Source of the DNA: Gammaproteobacteria bacterium
GTDB lineage: Bacteria > Pseudomonadota > Gammaproteobacteria > Ga0077536
Assembly: GCA_009692265.1 (NCBI GenBank)
Contig: SHZM01000005.1
Coordinates: forward strand, 18,136-82,135
Length of the DNA: 64,000 bases
Direction: 5' to 3'
Shown here: piece by piece, positions 1-7,970 of the stretch
Layout of the letters: each line of letters starts with the position of its first letter
How positions within the stretch are numbered: the first letter of the stretch is position 1
Position numbers and translations under genes: made by a program
The notes under the pieces: generated by a model
What the model saw: the letters and a program-made list of their open reading frames with translations, nothing else
Databases searched by the model: none
Told to the model about the DNA's origin: nothing

Positions 1-285
1 ACTGATCATCGCCACGAGAGATATGGCTGCGTGAGTACGGCTGAACGAAAAACGGGCGGGTCGGCATTACCGGCTCTGGCCGTGGCGCGTAATACCCGCG
101 ATCGCTCTGGTAGCCATAGTGCTTCTGCTGTCCCCAGTTGCCCTGGTACCCCGGGTAGCTGTGGCCCCCGCGATTGTACTGGCGAATACCGGTTTCAAAA
201 CGATGCTCGGCCTCTCGGCCACACCCGCGACAGCGATCGCTACGAGCAGCGCTGACACTTGCAGATTCCGCTTTAGTTTGTTCAT
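1..285 (-). pseudogene. small secreted Gly/Tyr-rich protein, frameshifted and cut by the window edge
   Basis: The ATG at 285 follows an AGGAG ribosome site and encodes a clear signal peptide (MNKLKRNLQVSALLVAIAVAG). After about residue 20 this frame turns into non-protein-like sequence and stops near 67. From about 225 down to position 1 another frame reads a plausible Gly/Tyr/Gln/His-rich secreted protein (segments such as HSYPGYQGNWGQQKHYGYQ and EPVMPTRPFFVQPYSRSH) and is still open at the edge. One indel between about 195 and 245 would join the two. Function unknown; low-complexity envelope proteins of this kind are common. Whether the shift is real or a sequence error cannot be told here. 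Confidence 0.55.
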
Positions 286-458
286 AACACCGAAACTCCT
301 AAGCCCTTAAGTGTGTCCGGGGACGTACACCCGCGGACACGATTCGCACACTAAGCGCACACCACTTAATCCTGCCTGAATTTTCGCGTGAGGCGGCGTA
401 GATCGCAGTGCCGCAGGTTTCTCTGCCGCGCTGACCTGGGTCGGTTAGAATTCGCACG

Positions 459-959
459 ATGCCCGATCCCGTTCCGAATAATTCCGCGATGCCACCTGCC
501 CGCAATCGCTGGCTGTGGGGGCTAACCACACTCATCGCGGCAAGCGTCTTTTTTGTTATAGGTCAACACTATGCGCTACGCAAGGTCGTGCCGAGCGTGG
601 TCCCCGTCGTTATCCAGGAAGCCCAGCTGGAATTTGCCGCGCGCCTTGATACGGGGGCCGAAGTGTCTTCGATCAACGCGACCGACGTTGCGGTTATCGG
701 CGGCGAGGGGCGACCAACGCGACGCGATATCGGCCGGCAAGTCGCGTTCACCGTGCTGAATGAGCGGGGCGAACGCGCCCGGCTGCAGACGAAAATAATC
801 GGGATCCACGCGATTAAGACGGCCGACTGCCGCGAATTTCGCTATCACGTTTCGCTAACCGTCCAGCGCGACGGTCGCGCGCAGTCGGCCGAGAAGCTGC
901 TACTGGGCCGCAACTGGTTGGAGGCTGGCTATCTTGTCGACGTTACTCGCCGAAGGTGA
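459..959 (+). CDS. membrane-anchored retropepsin-like protein (RimK-associated ATP-dependent zinc protease family)
   Basis: The product has 166 residues. A single membrane anchor (about residues 18-36) is followed by a small aspartyl-protease-like domain with the motif ARLDTGAEVSSINA, the D-T-G signature of the retropepsin-like family often annotated as RimK-related zinc protease (DUF785 type). The C-terminal part (LLLGRNWLEAGYLVDV) matches the conserved end of that family. The anchor predicts that the domain lies outside the cytoplasmic membrane. Real substrates of the family are poorly known. The 3' end overlaps the next gene by 26 bases, so the two are probably co-transcribed. An ATG 30 bases further in (489) is an alternative start. 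Confidence 0.75.
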   Translation: MPDPVPNNSAMPPARNRWLWGLTTLIAASVFFVIGQHYALRKVVPSVVPVVIQEAQLEFAARLDTGAEVSSINATDVAVIGGEGRPTRRDIGRQVAFTVLNERGERARLQTKIIGIHAIKTADCREFRYHVSLTVQRDGRAQSAEKLLLGRNWLEAGYLVDVTRRR

Positions 960-2154
960 GATCCCCGCGGTCGCGGCACCGCCGTTCCGGGAAGTCGTGA
1001 TTGGGAACAGTTCGATCCGCCTGCTCGGCACAGCGCATGTGTCGCGGGCGAGCCGTGATGCGGTGGCGCATGAAATCGCGGTAGGGGATTACGACTGCAT
1101 CGCGGTCGAATTATGCGCGAATCGACTGCAGGCAATGCGCGATCCGAACGCCTTCGCGCGACTCGATCTAGTGCAAGTGATCCGCCAGGGGAAAGCGTCG
1201 ATGGTCGTCGCGATGCTCGCGCTCGGCGCCTTTCAGCAACGGCTTGCCACTAAATTCGGGATTGAACCGGGGGCCGAGATGCGTGCCGCGTTCGATGGCG
1301 CGCAGCGCCGTAATCTCGCTCTTGAGACCATCGATCGCGATATCGGCATTACCTTACGACGGATTTATCGCGGAGTGTCGTGGTGGCGGCGCGCGATCTT
1401 GTTCAGCGGACTTATGCTGAGCGCGTTAAGTACAGATTCGATCGGCGAGGAAGAGATCGAACGGTTGAAGGACAGCGATCTATTAGAGGCAACCTTCGCC
1501 GAGTTCGCGCGCCACGCGGATGAAATCTATGTCCCGCTAGTGACTGAGCGCGATCGCTTCATGGCTGCGCGCCTACTTCAATTGGTTGACCTGGGACATC
1601 GCCGCATTCTCGCCGTTGTCGGCGCGGGACATCTCAGTGGTCTAAGCCAGGAGCTGCAGAATTACACCGCCACCGCAACTTCGGTATTGCAAGAACTCAA
1701 TGCGGTTCCATCCTCTTCGCGCTGGGGCCGTGCGTTGCCCTGGTTACTCGCGATTTTTATCGTTGGCGGGATCGCGCTTGGTTTTGCGCGCAACCCAGAA
1801 ATTGGTTGGGCGATGGTGCGCGATTGGATCGTGCTTACCGGTGGGCTGTCCGCGCTAGGTGCCTTCCTCGCTGGCGCGCATCCTTTGACCATCATCACCG
1901 CGTTCCTGGGCGCGCCGCTGACTACTCTACATCCCGCCATCGGAATCGGCATGTTCACGGCGCTAACGGAAGGTTACCTACGCCGGCCGACCGTCGGTGA
2001 TTTCAAGAATCTGCGGTATGAAACAACCCACTGGCGCGGGTGGTGGCGAAACCGCGTCGCCCGCACCTTGCTGGTCTTTGTACTGAGTGGCCTCGGTGCC
2101 TCGCTTGGCACCTACATTGGCGGCTATCGGATCGGCAGTGCGTTATTGGGGTAG
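934..2154 (+). CDS. TraB/PrgY family membrane protein
   Basis: The 406-residue product has the TraB/PrgY/GumN signature: LLGTAHVS near residue 34, the acidic VELCANR segment about 30 residues later, and a VGAGHLSGL motif near residue 230, followed by four to five hydrophobic helices in the C-terminal 150 residues. In Enterococcus PrgY this family blunts peptide pheromone activity, and GumN/TIKI relatives are metallopeptidases with GxxH motifs; the natural role in Gammaproteobacteria is not settled. The annotated start is a TTG inside the preceding gene; a start closer to FREVVIGNSS (about residue 19) is possible. A strong hairpin follows the stop. Confidence 0.8.
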   Translation: MSTLLAEGEIPAVAAPPFREVVIGNSSIRLLGTAHVSRASRDAVAHEIAVGDYDCIAVELCANRLQAMRDPNAFARLDLVQVIRQGKASMVVAMLALGAFQQRLATKFGIEPGAEMRAAFDGAQRRNLALETIDRDIGITLRRIYRGVSWWRRAILFSGLMLSALSTDSIGEEEIERLKDSDLLEATFAEFARHADEIYVPLVTERDRFMAARLLQLVDLGHRRILAVVGAGHLSGLSQELQNYTATATSVLQELNAVPSSSRWGRALPWLLAIFIVGGIALGFARNPEIGWAMVRDWIVLTGGLSALGAFLAGAHPLTIITAFLGAPLTTLHPAIGIGMFTALTEGYLRRPTVGDFKNLRYETTHWRGWWRNRVARTLLVFVLSGLGASLGTYIGGYRIGSALLG

Positions 2155-2163
2155 GCGGGCCGC

Positions 2164-2195
2164 TTCAGGGGGTCAACGTCTGATGACCCCCTGAA
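2164..2195. terminator. bidirectional hairpin between TraB-family gene and dodecin
   Basis: A perfect 12-bp stem, TTCAGGGGGTCA paired with TGACCCCCTGAA, with an 8-base loop lies between two convergent genes, 9 bases from each stop. Its position suits a shared terminator; neither side has a strong T-run. Confidence 0.7.
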
Positions 2196-2204
2196 ATTCT
2201 TACG

Positions 2205-2408
2205 CTACGCCTCGTATTTAAACGACAGCGACACCCGCGCCCGGTACGCCACGACTTTCCCGTTCTCGATTTTCAAATCAAGTTTTTCGATTTCCGCCAC
2301 ACGCAAGTCACGCAATGATTTCGCGGCGCCTTCCCACGACAGCGTGCTGGTACCAATTACATCGGTGACACGATGGATTGCCGCTGCCGCGGCTTTAGGC
2401 TTCGCCAT
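2205..2408 (-). CDS. dodecin-like flavin-binding protein with a shortened helix
   Basis: The product has 67 residues. Dodecins are small dodecameric proteins that store flavins. Family hallmarks are visible: VIGTSTLSWEGAAK at the first strand and helix start, then LRDLRVAEIEKLDLKIENG and the closing strand VVAYRARVSLSFKYEA. Compared with typical dodecins, about 11 residues are missing between SWEGAAK and SLRDLRV, removing much of the single alpha-helix, while the N-terminus carries an extra Ala-rich stretch. The ATG at 2408 follows an AAGGGGG ribosome site, preferred over the GTG at 2441. The gene may be an internally deleted, possibly non-assembling dodecin. Confidence 0.8.
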   Translation of the reverse strand: MAKPKAAAAAIHRVTDVIGTSTLSWEGAAKSLRDLRVAEIEKLDLKIENGKVVAYRARVSLSFKYEA

Positions 2409-2509
2409 GATGACCCCCTTAGTGGTTTGCGAGGTCGACACTTGTGTGCGACTCTCGAGCGAAGTCTAGTCGCATTTTCGCGAATCTGCCGCAGCTCACG
2501 GCACGGGGT

Positions 2510-2602
2510 ACGATATTGCGCGCGGTGTTATTTCTCGCCCACGACGATGCGGGATACATCACTGGGCAGGTGATTTCAGTCAACGGCGGGTGGGATATGT
2601 GA
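2510..2602 (+). pseudogene. 3' remnant of a short-chain dehydrogenase/reductase
   Basis: The last 26 codons before TGA at 2600-2602 read AVLFLAHDDAGYITGQ followed by VISVNGGWDM, the diagnostic C-terminal strand of classical SDR enzymes (FabG/PhaB type). A one-base shift at about 2512-2522 brings DIAR directly before it, as expected. Nothing SDR-like remains further upstream, where the dodecin gene begins. The remnant lies just before phaC, so a phaB-like acetoacetyl-CoA reductase is a natural guess, but the tail alone cannot tell FabG, PhaB or other SDRs apart. There is nothing else recognisable between 2409 and 2737. Confidence 0.6.
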
Positions 2603-2737
2603 GGTCATGTCGCGTTTGTGCTATTGATCGAACTGCGGTTAGGCACAAGTGGCAACCGGTGCGCCCCGGGGTACGCGTAACCACGATTCCACGCGTCGGC
2701 GAAATAAGAAAATCCAACGAACTCTCGAAGGTGACCA

Positions 2738-4407
2738 ATGACTACTCCCTCGGATTCCGCTCCCGATATGAGCACCGATCGCGCTACCGAGCGCCCAGGT
2801 GCCGGCGAATTTCTTGGTGATCTCAATATCGCCAATGTGCTGGCGGCGCTGGGGCAGGGCGCGCAGCTCGGACCCGCGATGACCGAGGCGGTAAATTTTT
2901 ATCAGGAACTCTTTAAAATCGCACTCGGGACATCTGACGTCGCGCCCGATAACAAGGACTGGCGGTTCAAGGACGACGCGTGGTCGCAAAACCCCTTCTA
3001 CAAGCGGGTCGGGCAGGCCTATCTTGCGTGGTCGAAGGCGCTGAACAATTTCGCTGAGCACAATCAAGACTGGCGGGCCCGCGAACGCGCCAAGCTCGGG
3101 GCGGATGTATTGACCAGCATGTGGTCACCCACCAACATTTTTTTAGGCAATCCAGCCGCGCTCAAGCGCGCGGTGGAAACCGGCGGGGGAAGCGTCGTCG
3201 AGGGCCTGCGCAACTATTTCGAGGATTTAGCCGAAAATCGCGGCATGCCGTCGCAGGTCGACCGCAGCGCGTTCACGCTCGGCGAAAATCTTGCGGCGAC
3301 CCCGGGCGCGGTGGTGTTTAGATCGGAAACGTTGGAGCTGATCCAATACCAACCACAAACGCCGCAAGTCAGCCGCCGCCCAGTACTGGTGATTCCACCG
3401 CAGATTGGCAAGTACTACTTTCTCGACCTAAGCCCCGACCGCAGTCTGCTGGAGTATTCGGTCAGCCAGGGGATCCAGACGTTCGTGATCAGTTGGCGCA
3501 ATCCGACTTCAGAGCATGCCAACTGGGATCTTGATCACTACGTAAACGCGATCCTAGAAGCCACCGATGCGGTACGCGTTATCACGGGCAGCCAAGATCT
3601 GAATGCCATGGGCTTTTGCGCGGGTGGAATTACGATGACGGCCGTTCTCGGTTATCTCAACGCGGTGGGCGATCCACGCATCCAATCGATGACCTACGCG
3701 GTAACCCTGCTCGATTTCGAGTCCGAGGCCATGATCGGTGCCTTGCGCACTCCGCACGTTTTACAAATGGCGCAGCAACACTCAACTTCACAAGGGATCA
3801 TCAAAGGCGAGGATCTCGGTCTGTTATTTACCTGGATGCGGCCGAACGATCTGGTGTGGAATTATTGGGTCAACAACTATCTGATGGGCAAAAAGCCTGC
3901 GAGTTTCGACATTCTGGTTTGGAACGTTGATTCGACGAATCTGCCAGCCGCGTTGCACGCGGATTTTCTGGAACTCTTTCAAAACAACGCACTGTGTAAG
4001 CCCGGTGCACGCGAAGTTTTGGGCGAAGCCGTCGATATTTCAAAGATCACGACCGACACCTTCGTCATCGGGGGTCTGACGGATCACCTCACGCCGTGGC
4101 AGGGGTGCTATCGAACTACCCAATTGTTGGGCGGAGAACCAACCTTCGTACTCAGCAGTTCCGGGCATATCGCAAGCCTCGTGAATCCACCTGGCAACCC
4201 GAAATCGAACTATCACACCGGTCCGGAACCGGGACCCAATCCCGACGCGTGGTTGCGCGAATCGACTAAACATGTGGGATCGTGTGGGAATGCTGGAGTG
4301 AATGGATTAAAGCGCGGAGCGGGGAGTCGTGCCCCGCACCCGCAAAGCTCGGCGACTCACAACATCCGGCGCTGGTGGCCGCACCCGGTACTTATGTGCA
4401 CGGCTGA
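2738..4407 (+). pseudogene. phaC: class I polyhydroxyalkanoate synthase, 3' frameshift
   Basis: PhaC polymerises (R)-3-hydroxyacyl-CoA at the PHA granule. The catalytic triad is intact: Cys294 in the lipase-like box MGFCAGG, Asp449 in GGLTDHLTPW and His477 in SSGHIASLVNPPG. The ATG at 2738 has an AAGGTG ribosome site. Near base 4283 the family end should read TGG TGG (GSWW) but only TGTGG is present; one missing G diverts the last about 40 codons into an unrelated tail ending at 4426. In the restored frame the canonical end (APAKLGDSQHPALVAAPG then TYVHG) stops at 4405-4407. The core is complete, so the product might retain activity with an altered tail. A depolymerase follows. Confidence 0.9.
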
Positions 4408-4556
4408 TGAGCTAAGCACCACGTAAATGGCCGACCTCTGGGCCATTGGTAGCAATTGTAAAACGTCGCGCGAATTGCAAGCGGATTTGCAATTCGAGGA
4501 AGCAGGAGCCGCGCGCGGCTGTTATTCTCATGCGACATACCGACGGAGACCCATAG

Positions 4557-5796
4557 ATGTCGATTCAGTACCAGCTCACTGACGTGATGCAAAAAGCGGT
4601 GTTTTATCCCTGGAGCGCCGTGTTCGATTACAGTCGTCGCGTCGTAACCCACCCTAACTACCCCCTGCGGGATACGGGGATTGGGCGTTGGCAGGCCGCG
4701 ACATTCGAGTCGAGTGCGCGTCTACTAGGCCACTACCCGAAACAGTCTTATCGCATCAACGAATGCGAAAGCGAAGGCCGGGTAATCCCCGTGGCGGAGC
4801 AAACCGTCGTAAAAAAGCCGTTTTGCAACCTGCTCCACTTTGTTAGCACAGGCGCGAAGACGCGACCGAAGGTTTTAATCGTCGCCGCCTTGTCTGGCCA
4901 TCACGCGACTTTATCACGCGACTTTATCGCGCGAAACGTATAGCGCGTTTCTACCGGACCACGATGTCTATGTCACCGATTGGCAAGACGCGCGCTACGT
5001 GCCCCTGAGCGAAGGTCGCTTTGGCTTCGAAGACTATGTGCATTACATCATCGAATTTTTAGAGTTCCTGGGACCGGCGACCCATGTGGTTGCGATTTGC
5101 CAGGCGGCGGCACCGGTATTGACGGCGGTCGCCGTGATGGCCGGTCGACAGCACGAGCAACGTCCAAAATCCTTGACGTTGATGGCAGGCCCGATCGATG
5201 TGCGGGCAAATCCCAACATTTTAACTCGCGTCTCCGAACTCTCGAATGCGCGCCTGCATCGCCTGTTGACCGTGAAGGAAGTACCCGCTGGTTATCCGGG
5301 CGCGGGTCGGCGTGTATACCCTGGCATTATGCAGTTGGCCGCCTTCATGGGCATGAATCTTCGCACTCACTGGCAAAAGCATCGGCAGTTCTTTGTGGAT
5401 GTCTTCAATGGCGACGAGGCGGCGGCGAACAAACATCGTGAGTTTTATAATGAATATTTCGCGATCCTGGATACGACCGAAGAATTTTTCATCGAGACCT
5501 CGGAGCGGGTGTTCTTCGATCCACAATTATCCAAAGGTACGATGCAATACGAAGGTGCCGCCGTCGAATGCGCTGCGATCCGAGACATTCCGTTGTTCAC
5601 GATCGAAGGCGCGGACGATGACATGTGTAAGGTTGGAATGACCGAGGCGGTGCACGCGCTCTGCCCAGAGCTGCCGTCCGAATTGCATCAACACTATGTA
5701 CAGCCTGGCGTTGGACACTACGGCGTGTTTAGCGGCACGCGTTATCGCGAAGAAGTCGCACCGCGAATTAAGTCGTTTATCGCGGCACAAAGTTAA
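4557..5796 (+). pseudogene. phaZ: intracellular PHA depolymerase broken by a 13-bp tandem duplication
   Basis: The product resembles intracellular PHA depolymerases (PhaZ1 type), which mobilise stored polymer. The first frame runs from ATG 4557 (MSIQYQLTDVMQKAVFYPW) to TAG 4941-4943; the second frame carries DHDVYVTDWQDARYVPL, the catalytic-Cys box VVAICQAAAPV (TGC 5098-5100) and the C-terminal HYVQPGVGHYGVFSG. Between them the 13-mer TCACGCGACTTTA occurs twice in tandem (4901-4926). Removing one copy gives a continuous, family-like HHATLSRETYSAFLPDHDVY. The lesion is therefore a duplication of the size that replication slippage creates and can reverse. Confidence 0.88.
4901..4926 (+). repeat. 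13-bp perfect tandem duplication inside phaZ
   Basis: TCACGCGACTTTA at 4901-4913 is repeated exactly at 4914-4926. Thirteen is not a multiple of three, so the extra copy alone explains the phaZ frameshift. Confidence 0.95.
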
Positions 5797-5875
5797 CCAG
5801 GCAACGGACTCCTTGTCGCGCTGGCCTCGCGCAAAGTCGCAATAGAGCGAACCACTCACTTCGGACAATGCTGAG

Positions 5876-6505
5876 ATGCCGCATTTACTCTATATCGAGT
5901 CGCCGCCGCGCAAACAGCGTTCGGCATCGATTGAAGTCGCACAGGAGTTTCTGAGCGCGTATCAGGCGGCGAACCCGCGCGATACGCTCGATGTGCTCGA
6001 TGTTTGGAACATCCCACTTCCAGAATTCGACGGCGATACGTTGGACGCGAAATATTCGGGGATCACGGGCTCGCCGCTGACTACGGCGTAAGAACGTGCC
6101 TGGGACACCATTCGCGCGTTGGCGGCACGACTTCAACGTGCGGATAAGTTGCTCATCAGCGTGCCGATGTGGAACTACACGATCCCGTACAAGTTGAAAC
6201 ACTTGATCGATTGCGTCACGCAAAAAGATCTGCTGTTTACGTTTGACGAGAAGGGTCTCAATGGACTTCTAAGCAAACATAAAGCGGCGGTGATTTACGC
6301 CCGAGGCGTCGAATACAATGCGGCCGGGCTCGCGTCCGAGCTGTGGGATTTGCAACGACAATATCTCGAAGTTTGGTTGCGCGCGATCGGGATCACCGAA
6401 GTATCCACAATCCTTGGCGAAAAAACCTTATTTGGTCCGGAGGTGGATAGCGCTTCCCGCGAAGCGGCAAAGTCCGCGGCGAGGATCTTGGCGGCTTCGT
6501 TCTGA
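5876..6505 (+). pseudogene. azoR: FMN-dependent NADH-azoreductase with an in-frame TAA
   Basis: Flavodoxin-fold AzoR family: N-terminal FMN-binding SPPRKQRSASIEVAQ, the GSPLTTA...ERAWD linker, and the flavin/substrate segment LLISVPMWNYTIPYKLKHLID and LIDCVTQ. The frame is continuous from ATG 5876 to TGA 6503-6505 except for TAA at 6089-6091, where the family has a residue before ERAWD; a single C-to-T change from CAA (Gln) would explain it. The enzyme would reduce quinones and azo compounds with NADH. The truncated 71-residue product lacks most of the flavin site and should be inactive. Confidence 0.8.
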
Positions 6506-6563
6506 AAGCGTTGGTGTTGATCTTCTTCGCCGCAGTGGGGCGCGAGTTTTTACCCTGATCTCG

Positions 6564-7019
6564 CTACTGCTTCGCCAAGCTTGTCATCAAAGTGACGACC
6601 GGCGCGATCGAAGCGCCGTCGAAGTAATCGATCCAATACACGACCTTAATGTCCTTGACTCTGAATAGTCCGGCGACCGGCACCGCGAATTTTGAATTAC
6701 CGATTTCAAAATTATCAACACGCTCTATCGCGACGCCATCGCCGCCGGGCATGCTGTTTTTGATCTCAGTCCGCAAATTGAATGAAATGATAAGCGGGTC
6801 TTTAGCAAAAAAGGGCGCGAGAAACGTGCGCATTTTCTCGCGTCCAATGATCGCCGGATTCACGCCAGTCAACGACGGAACATTTGCGTAATGACAATCA
6901 TCGGCGATAAAGGACCTGATTTTTTCAACATCGCCCGAATGCCACGCCACGACACGATAAAGTCATTGACTACTTCCGCGGGTTAAACACCGTTTAAACG
7001 ATCGCGGGTCCCATCCCAT
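6564..7019 (-). pseudogene. limonene-1,2-epoxide hydrolase/SnoaL-like protein, frameshifted at the 5' end
   Basis: The intact stretch below 6950 encodes AWHSGDVEKIRSFIADDCHY and a cone-shaped-barrel pattern with VERVDNFEIGNSKFAVPVAGLF and VYWIDYFD, typical of the LEH/SnoaL group. A plausible start at ATG 7019 has an AGGTG ribosome site, and the segment VVNDFIV expected before AWHSGD is present in another frame, so two small indels (about 6950 and 6965-6980) separate the start from the body. GTG 6950 would give a shortened protein lacking the first helix. Substrate unknown. Confidence 0.6.
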
Positions 7020-7066
7020 GTTATTCACCTCGAACGTGCCGCGATCCTAAGCAGCCTTGTTTGCGG

Positions 7067-7270
7067 CTAGCGCGTGAACGTCGGAGCTTTCATCGTTTTG
7101 CCGCCGATCGCCCAGTCTCCGCCTTCAAACTTGTTGATGCGGACCCACGTCACTGCGCGCATACCTTCGCCTTCTACGTCGATCATCGCTTCAGTCACCT
7201 TTGCGATGAGTGCTTGTTTCTGTTTTGGCGTGAAAACGTCTTTGATCACATCGATGGTTACTAGGGGCAT
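7067..7270 (-). CDS. 4-oxalocrotonate tautomerase family protein
   Basis: The 67-residue product begins [20 protein letters not shown], so after Met removal the N-terminal proline is the catalytic base of the tautomerase superfamily. The second half has the expected [21 protein letters not shown] strand pattern. An AGGAG ribosome site precedes the ATG. Length fits the 60-75 residue family. It is one of the few undamaged genes in this block; no aromatic-degradation partner is next to it, so the substrate is open. Confidence 0.85.
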   Translation of the reverse strand: MPLVTIDVIKDVFTPKQKQALIAKVTEAMIDVEGEGMRAVTWVRINKFEGGDWAIGGKTMKAPTFTR

Positions 7271-7421
7271 TTCACTTCTCCTGGATAGTTAGGTACGCCG
7301 GCGGCGATATGCCATCGACGAGCCTAGGGTTACACTCGGCGGCACCCGGTGCTTGGAGTTACTATGGAGAAATCGTGGAGATTTCTGAGAGATCGCAGCA
7401 GGATATTCTAAGTTTCTTTCC

Positions 7422-7808
7422 ATGATTTGCCGGTTCGCTGACTTCGAATTAGATCTCGACAAGGCCGAGCTTCGGGCGAGGTATTTGCGCTCGAGCCGCA
7501 GGTATTCGCTCTACTTGTGTTGTTAATTGAGAATCGGGATCGGCTCGTGTCCCGCGACGAAATCATCGAGAAAGTGTGGGACGGTCGGGTGGTCTCGGAT
7601 AGCGCGATGGCAAGTCGGATCAAATCTGCGCGCCAAGGTTTGGGCGATGATGGCGTAACCCAGCGCTTCATCAAAACCATTCACCGCAAAGGCTTTCCGG
7701 TTTGTTGGCGAAGTTCAGATCGGGCGCGCCTCGCCAAGCGCGGAGCAACCGCCTGTACAAGCCACCGACGACCACTCTACAGGCATGAATTGGTGTCGAA
7801 CCCACTAA
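7422..7808 (+). pseudogene. winged-helix (OmpR/CadC-type) DNA-binding protein, twice frameshifted
   Basis: Frame 1 starts at ATG 7422 (MICRFADFELDLDKAELR). After an indel at about 7480 the next frame reads GEVFALEPQVFALLVLLIEN, then RLVSRDEIIEKVWDGRVVSD and MASRIKSARQGLGDDG, the transcriptional-regulatory C domain fold seen at the N-terminus of CadC-like and TPR/cyclase-linked regulators. A second indel at about 7694 restores GFRFVGEVQIGRASPS and ends at TAA 7806. Only the DNA-binding part remains; effector and membrane parts are missing. Confidence 0.7.
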
Positions 7809-7970
7809 TTAGTGTTTGTCCTAAGATTTCACTAAGCTCGGCAGGAAAATCCGGATCTGAGAGAGAATTCTCTCTCCGGCGTAAAGACCAGCGACTGTCT
7901 GTGCTCCTAGAGATATCACCGGCCAACCAATAAGCAAAAAAACCAAGCTCCGGCACTATTTCCGCTCGAA

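Noticed and set aside
6089..6091. Reassigned TAA codon (stop read as Gln) suggested by azoR
   Set aside because: Many intact genes in the window end with TAA at the family-typical position (for example the Sel1 gene at 41269), so TAA is a normal stop here.
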